DNA of 64,000 nt from Nocardia veterana NBRC 100344 (GTDB lineage: Bacteria > Actinomycetota > Actinomycetes > Mycobacteriales > Mycobacteriaceae), in contig NZ_BAGM01000052.1 of assembly GCF_000308855.1 (NCBI RefSeq), positions 38,041 to 102,040 of the forward strand, read 5' to 3'. Shown here piece by piece: positions 63,359-64,000 of the stretch. The notes beneath the pieces were generated by a model that did no database searches, was not told the origin of the DNA, and saw nothing but the letters and a program-made list of their open reading frames with translations. Every line of letters starts with the position of its first letter. Position 1 is the stretch's first letter. The position numbers and the translations under genes were made by a program.

Positions 63359-64000
63359 ATGAGCGTGCGGACACGGGTGGACGCACCACGGCGGGCGCAG
63401 CGGTCCGCGCCACGGCAGGCGCAGAGCGCGGAGCGGGTGAAATCCGGTGCGGCCCAGCGCGCCTACGCGCGGCGGCGCAATCGCGCGGGGGAGAAGGCGC
63501 CGCTACCGCTACCGACTCGTACCGGCTCGCTGATGGCCGGCCGGCTGCCGTTCGTCGCGGCGATCCTCGCCTTGCTCGGCTGCGGCCTCCTGGCGACCCT
63601 GGTGCTGACCACGCACGCGGCCGAGGACAGCTATCAGCTCTCGGATGCGCGGCGCATCAATCGGCAGTTGCTCGACGAGCGTGCCGCGTTGCAGCGCGAG
63701 GTGGCCGCGGCCGATTCCGCGCCCGTGCTGGCCGAGCGTGCCCGGGAACTGGGCATGATTCCGGCGAAGGATCCGGCCCGGCTGCTGGTGGGGCCGGACG
63801 GTTCGGTCACGGTGATCGGTAAGGAGACTCCGGCCGAGGGGGCGCCGGTGCCGCCGCTCAACACCATCCCCAGCACGCCCGGTGTGCTCCCGCCGAAACT
63901 CGTTCAGGCCCAAGGGGAACGGTTGGTGCCGCTGACCACTACGCCGGCCCCGGCCGCGCCGACGTCACCCGCGCCGATGTCACCCGCGCCGGCGGCGCCG
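63359..64000 (+). CDS. ftsL: FtsL-like septum protein, 3' end beyond window
   Basis: An uninterrupted frame of 214 codons running off the right edge. ATG 63359 follows GGGGAGGCAGGA. A basic cytoplasmic N-terminus (about 1-60, Arg/Ala-rich) precedes one membrane helix (RLPFVAAILALLGCGLLATLVLTTH, about 62-86). Then comes a short coiled coil (LSDARRINRQLLDERAALQREVAAAD) and LAERARELGMIPAKDPARLLV, typical of FtsL/DivIC-type proteins. A Pro-rich tail with repeated TSPAPxSPAP units begins near residue 195. Its place after rsmH matches ftsL (Rv2164c in M. tuberculosis, from memory). Confidence 0.85.
   Translation, partial: MSVRTRVDAPRRAQRSAPRQAQSAERVKSGAAQRAYARRRNRAGEKAPLPLPTRTGSLMAGRLPFVAAILALLGCGLLATLVLTTHAAEDSYQLSDARRINRQLLDERAALQREVAAADSAPVLAERARELGMIPAKDPARLLVGPDGSVTVIGKETPAEGAPVPPLNTIPSTPGVLPPKLVQAQGERLVPLTTTPAPAAPTSPAPMSPAPAAP

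Overview
This 64 kb window is high-GC DNA from a mycolic-acid actinomycete (Mycobacteriales), most likely a Nocardia or close relative. The evidence is the gene order: from memory it follows the Mycobacterium tuberculosis H37Rv block Rv2201 to Rv2164c read backwards (asnB, ctaC, ctaF, trpD, ctaE, qcrCAB, exonuclease-UvrC, NlpC/P60, pimB, SRPBCC pair, ArsA-like ATPase, acyltransferase, RNase AS, aroG, pknL and its substrate gene, mptA, prenyl synthase, metF, lppM, GNAT, DUF3040, mraZ, rsmH, ftsL-like). GTG and TTG starts, 4-base ATGA/GTGA overlaps and apparently leaderless promoters are common. I saw no rRNA, tRNA, insertion sequence, prophage or CRISPR array.

Region 1 (1-5768): a Tat-exported purple acid phosphatase cut by the left edge, a DUF2277 protein, asnB, and divergently ctaC-ctaF (cytochrome aa3 oxidase subunits II and IV), closed by a strong terminator. 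Region 2 (5788-23142) is an accessory block between ctaF and trpD. It holds a flavin oxidoreductase facing an NAD(P)-binding protein, an APH-fold kinase, an IclR-governed sulfation operon (cysD, cysNC, DUF1214, SDR, sulfotransferase), an ArsR/monooxygenase pair, a TetR-governed acyl-CoA degradation operon (two acyl-CoA dehydrogenases, SDR, acyl-CoA ligase, MaoC), and an F420-type DUF385 protein. Three of its regulators have clear palindromic candidate operators beside them.

Region 3 (23196-29491): trpD, a hypothetical gene, and ctaE-qcrCAB, which with ctaC-ctaF supplies most of the bcc-aa3 respiratory supercomplex. Region 4 (29552-44432): a small Lrp/AsnC-type domain protein, a DEDD exonuclease-UvrC fusion, two NlpC/P60 cell-wall hydrolases sharing a promoter motif, an anchored metallopeptidase-like protein, pimB, SRPBCC proteins, an ArsA-like ATPase whose only usable start seems to be CTG, a ROK kinase, an acyltransferase, RNase AS and aroG.

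Region 5 (44504-60027): pknL with four PASTA repeats, divergent from its presumed substrate gene, then a backbone (mptA, prenyl synthase, metF, lppM, GNAT) into which carotenoid genes are interleaved at several points: crtB, crtI, a glycosyltransferase, cruF and a CrtO-like oxidase. Lipomannan elongation (mptA) thus sits inside a crtE-crtI-mptA-crtB transcription unit. Region 6 (60182-64000): a HEPN protein with an SOS-box-like site, a DUF3040 protein, and the start of the division and cell-wall cluster: mraZ with MraZ-type repeats in its promoter, rsmH, and an ftsL-like gene cut by the right edge.

The most notable points are the sulfation operon (complete PAPS supply plus a sulfotransferase and two uncharacterised partners), the carotenoid/lipomannan interleaving, the operator-like palindromes, and a second, inverted array of MraZ-like boxes upstream of mraZ.
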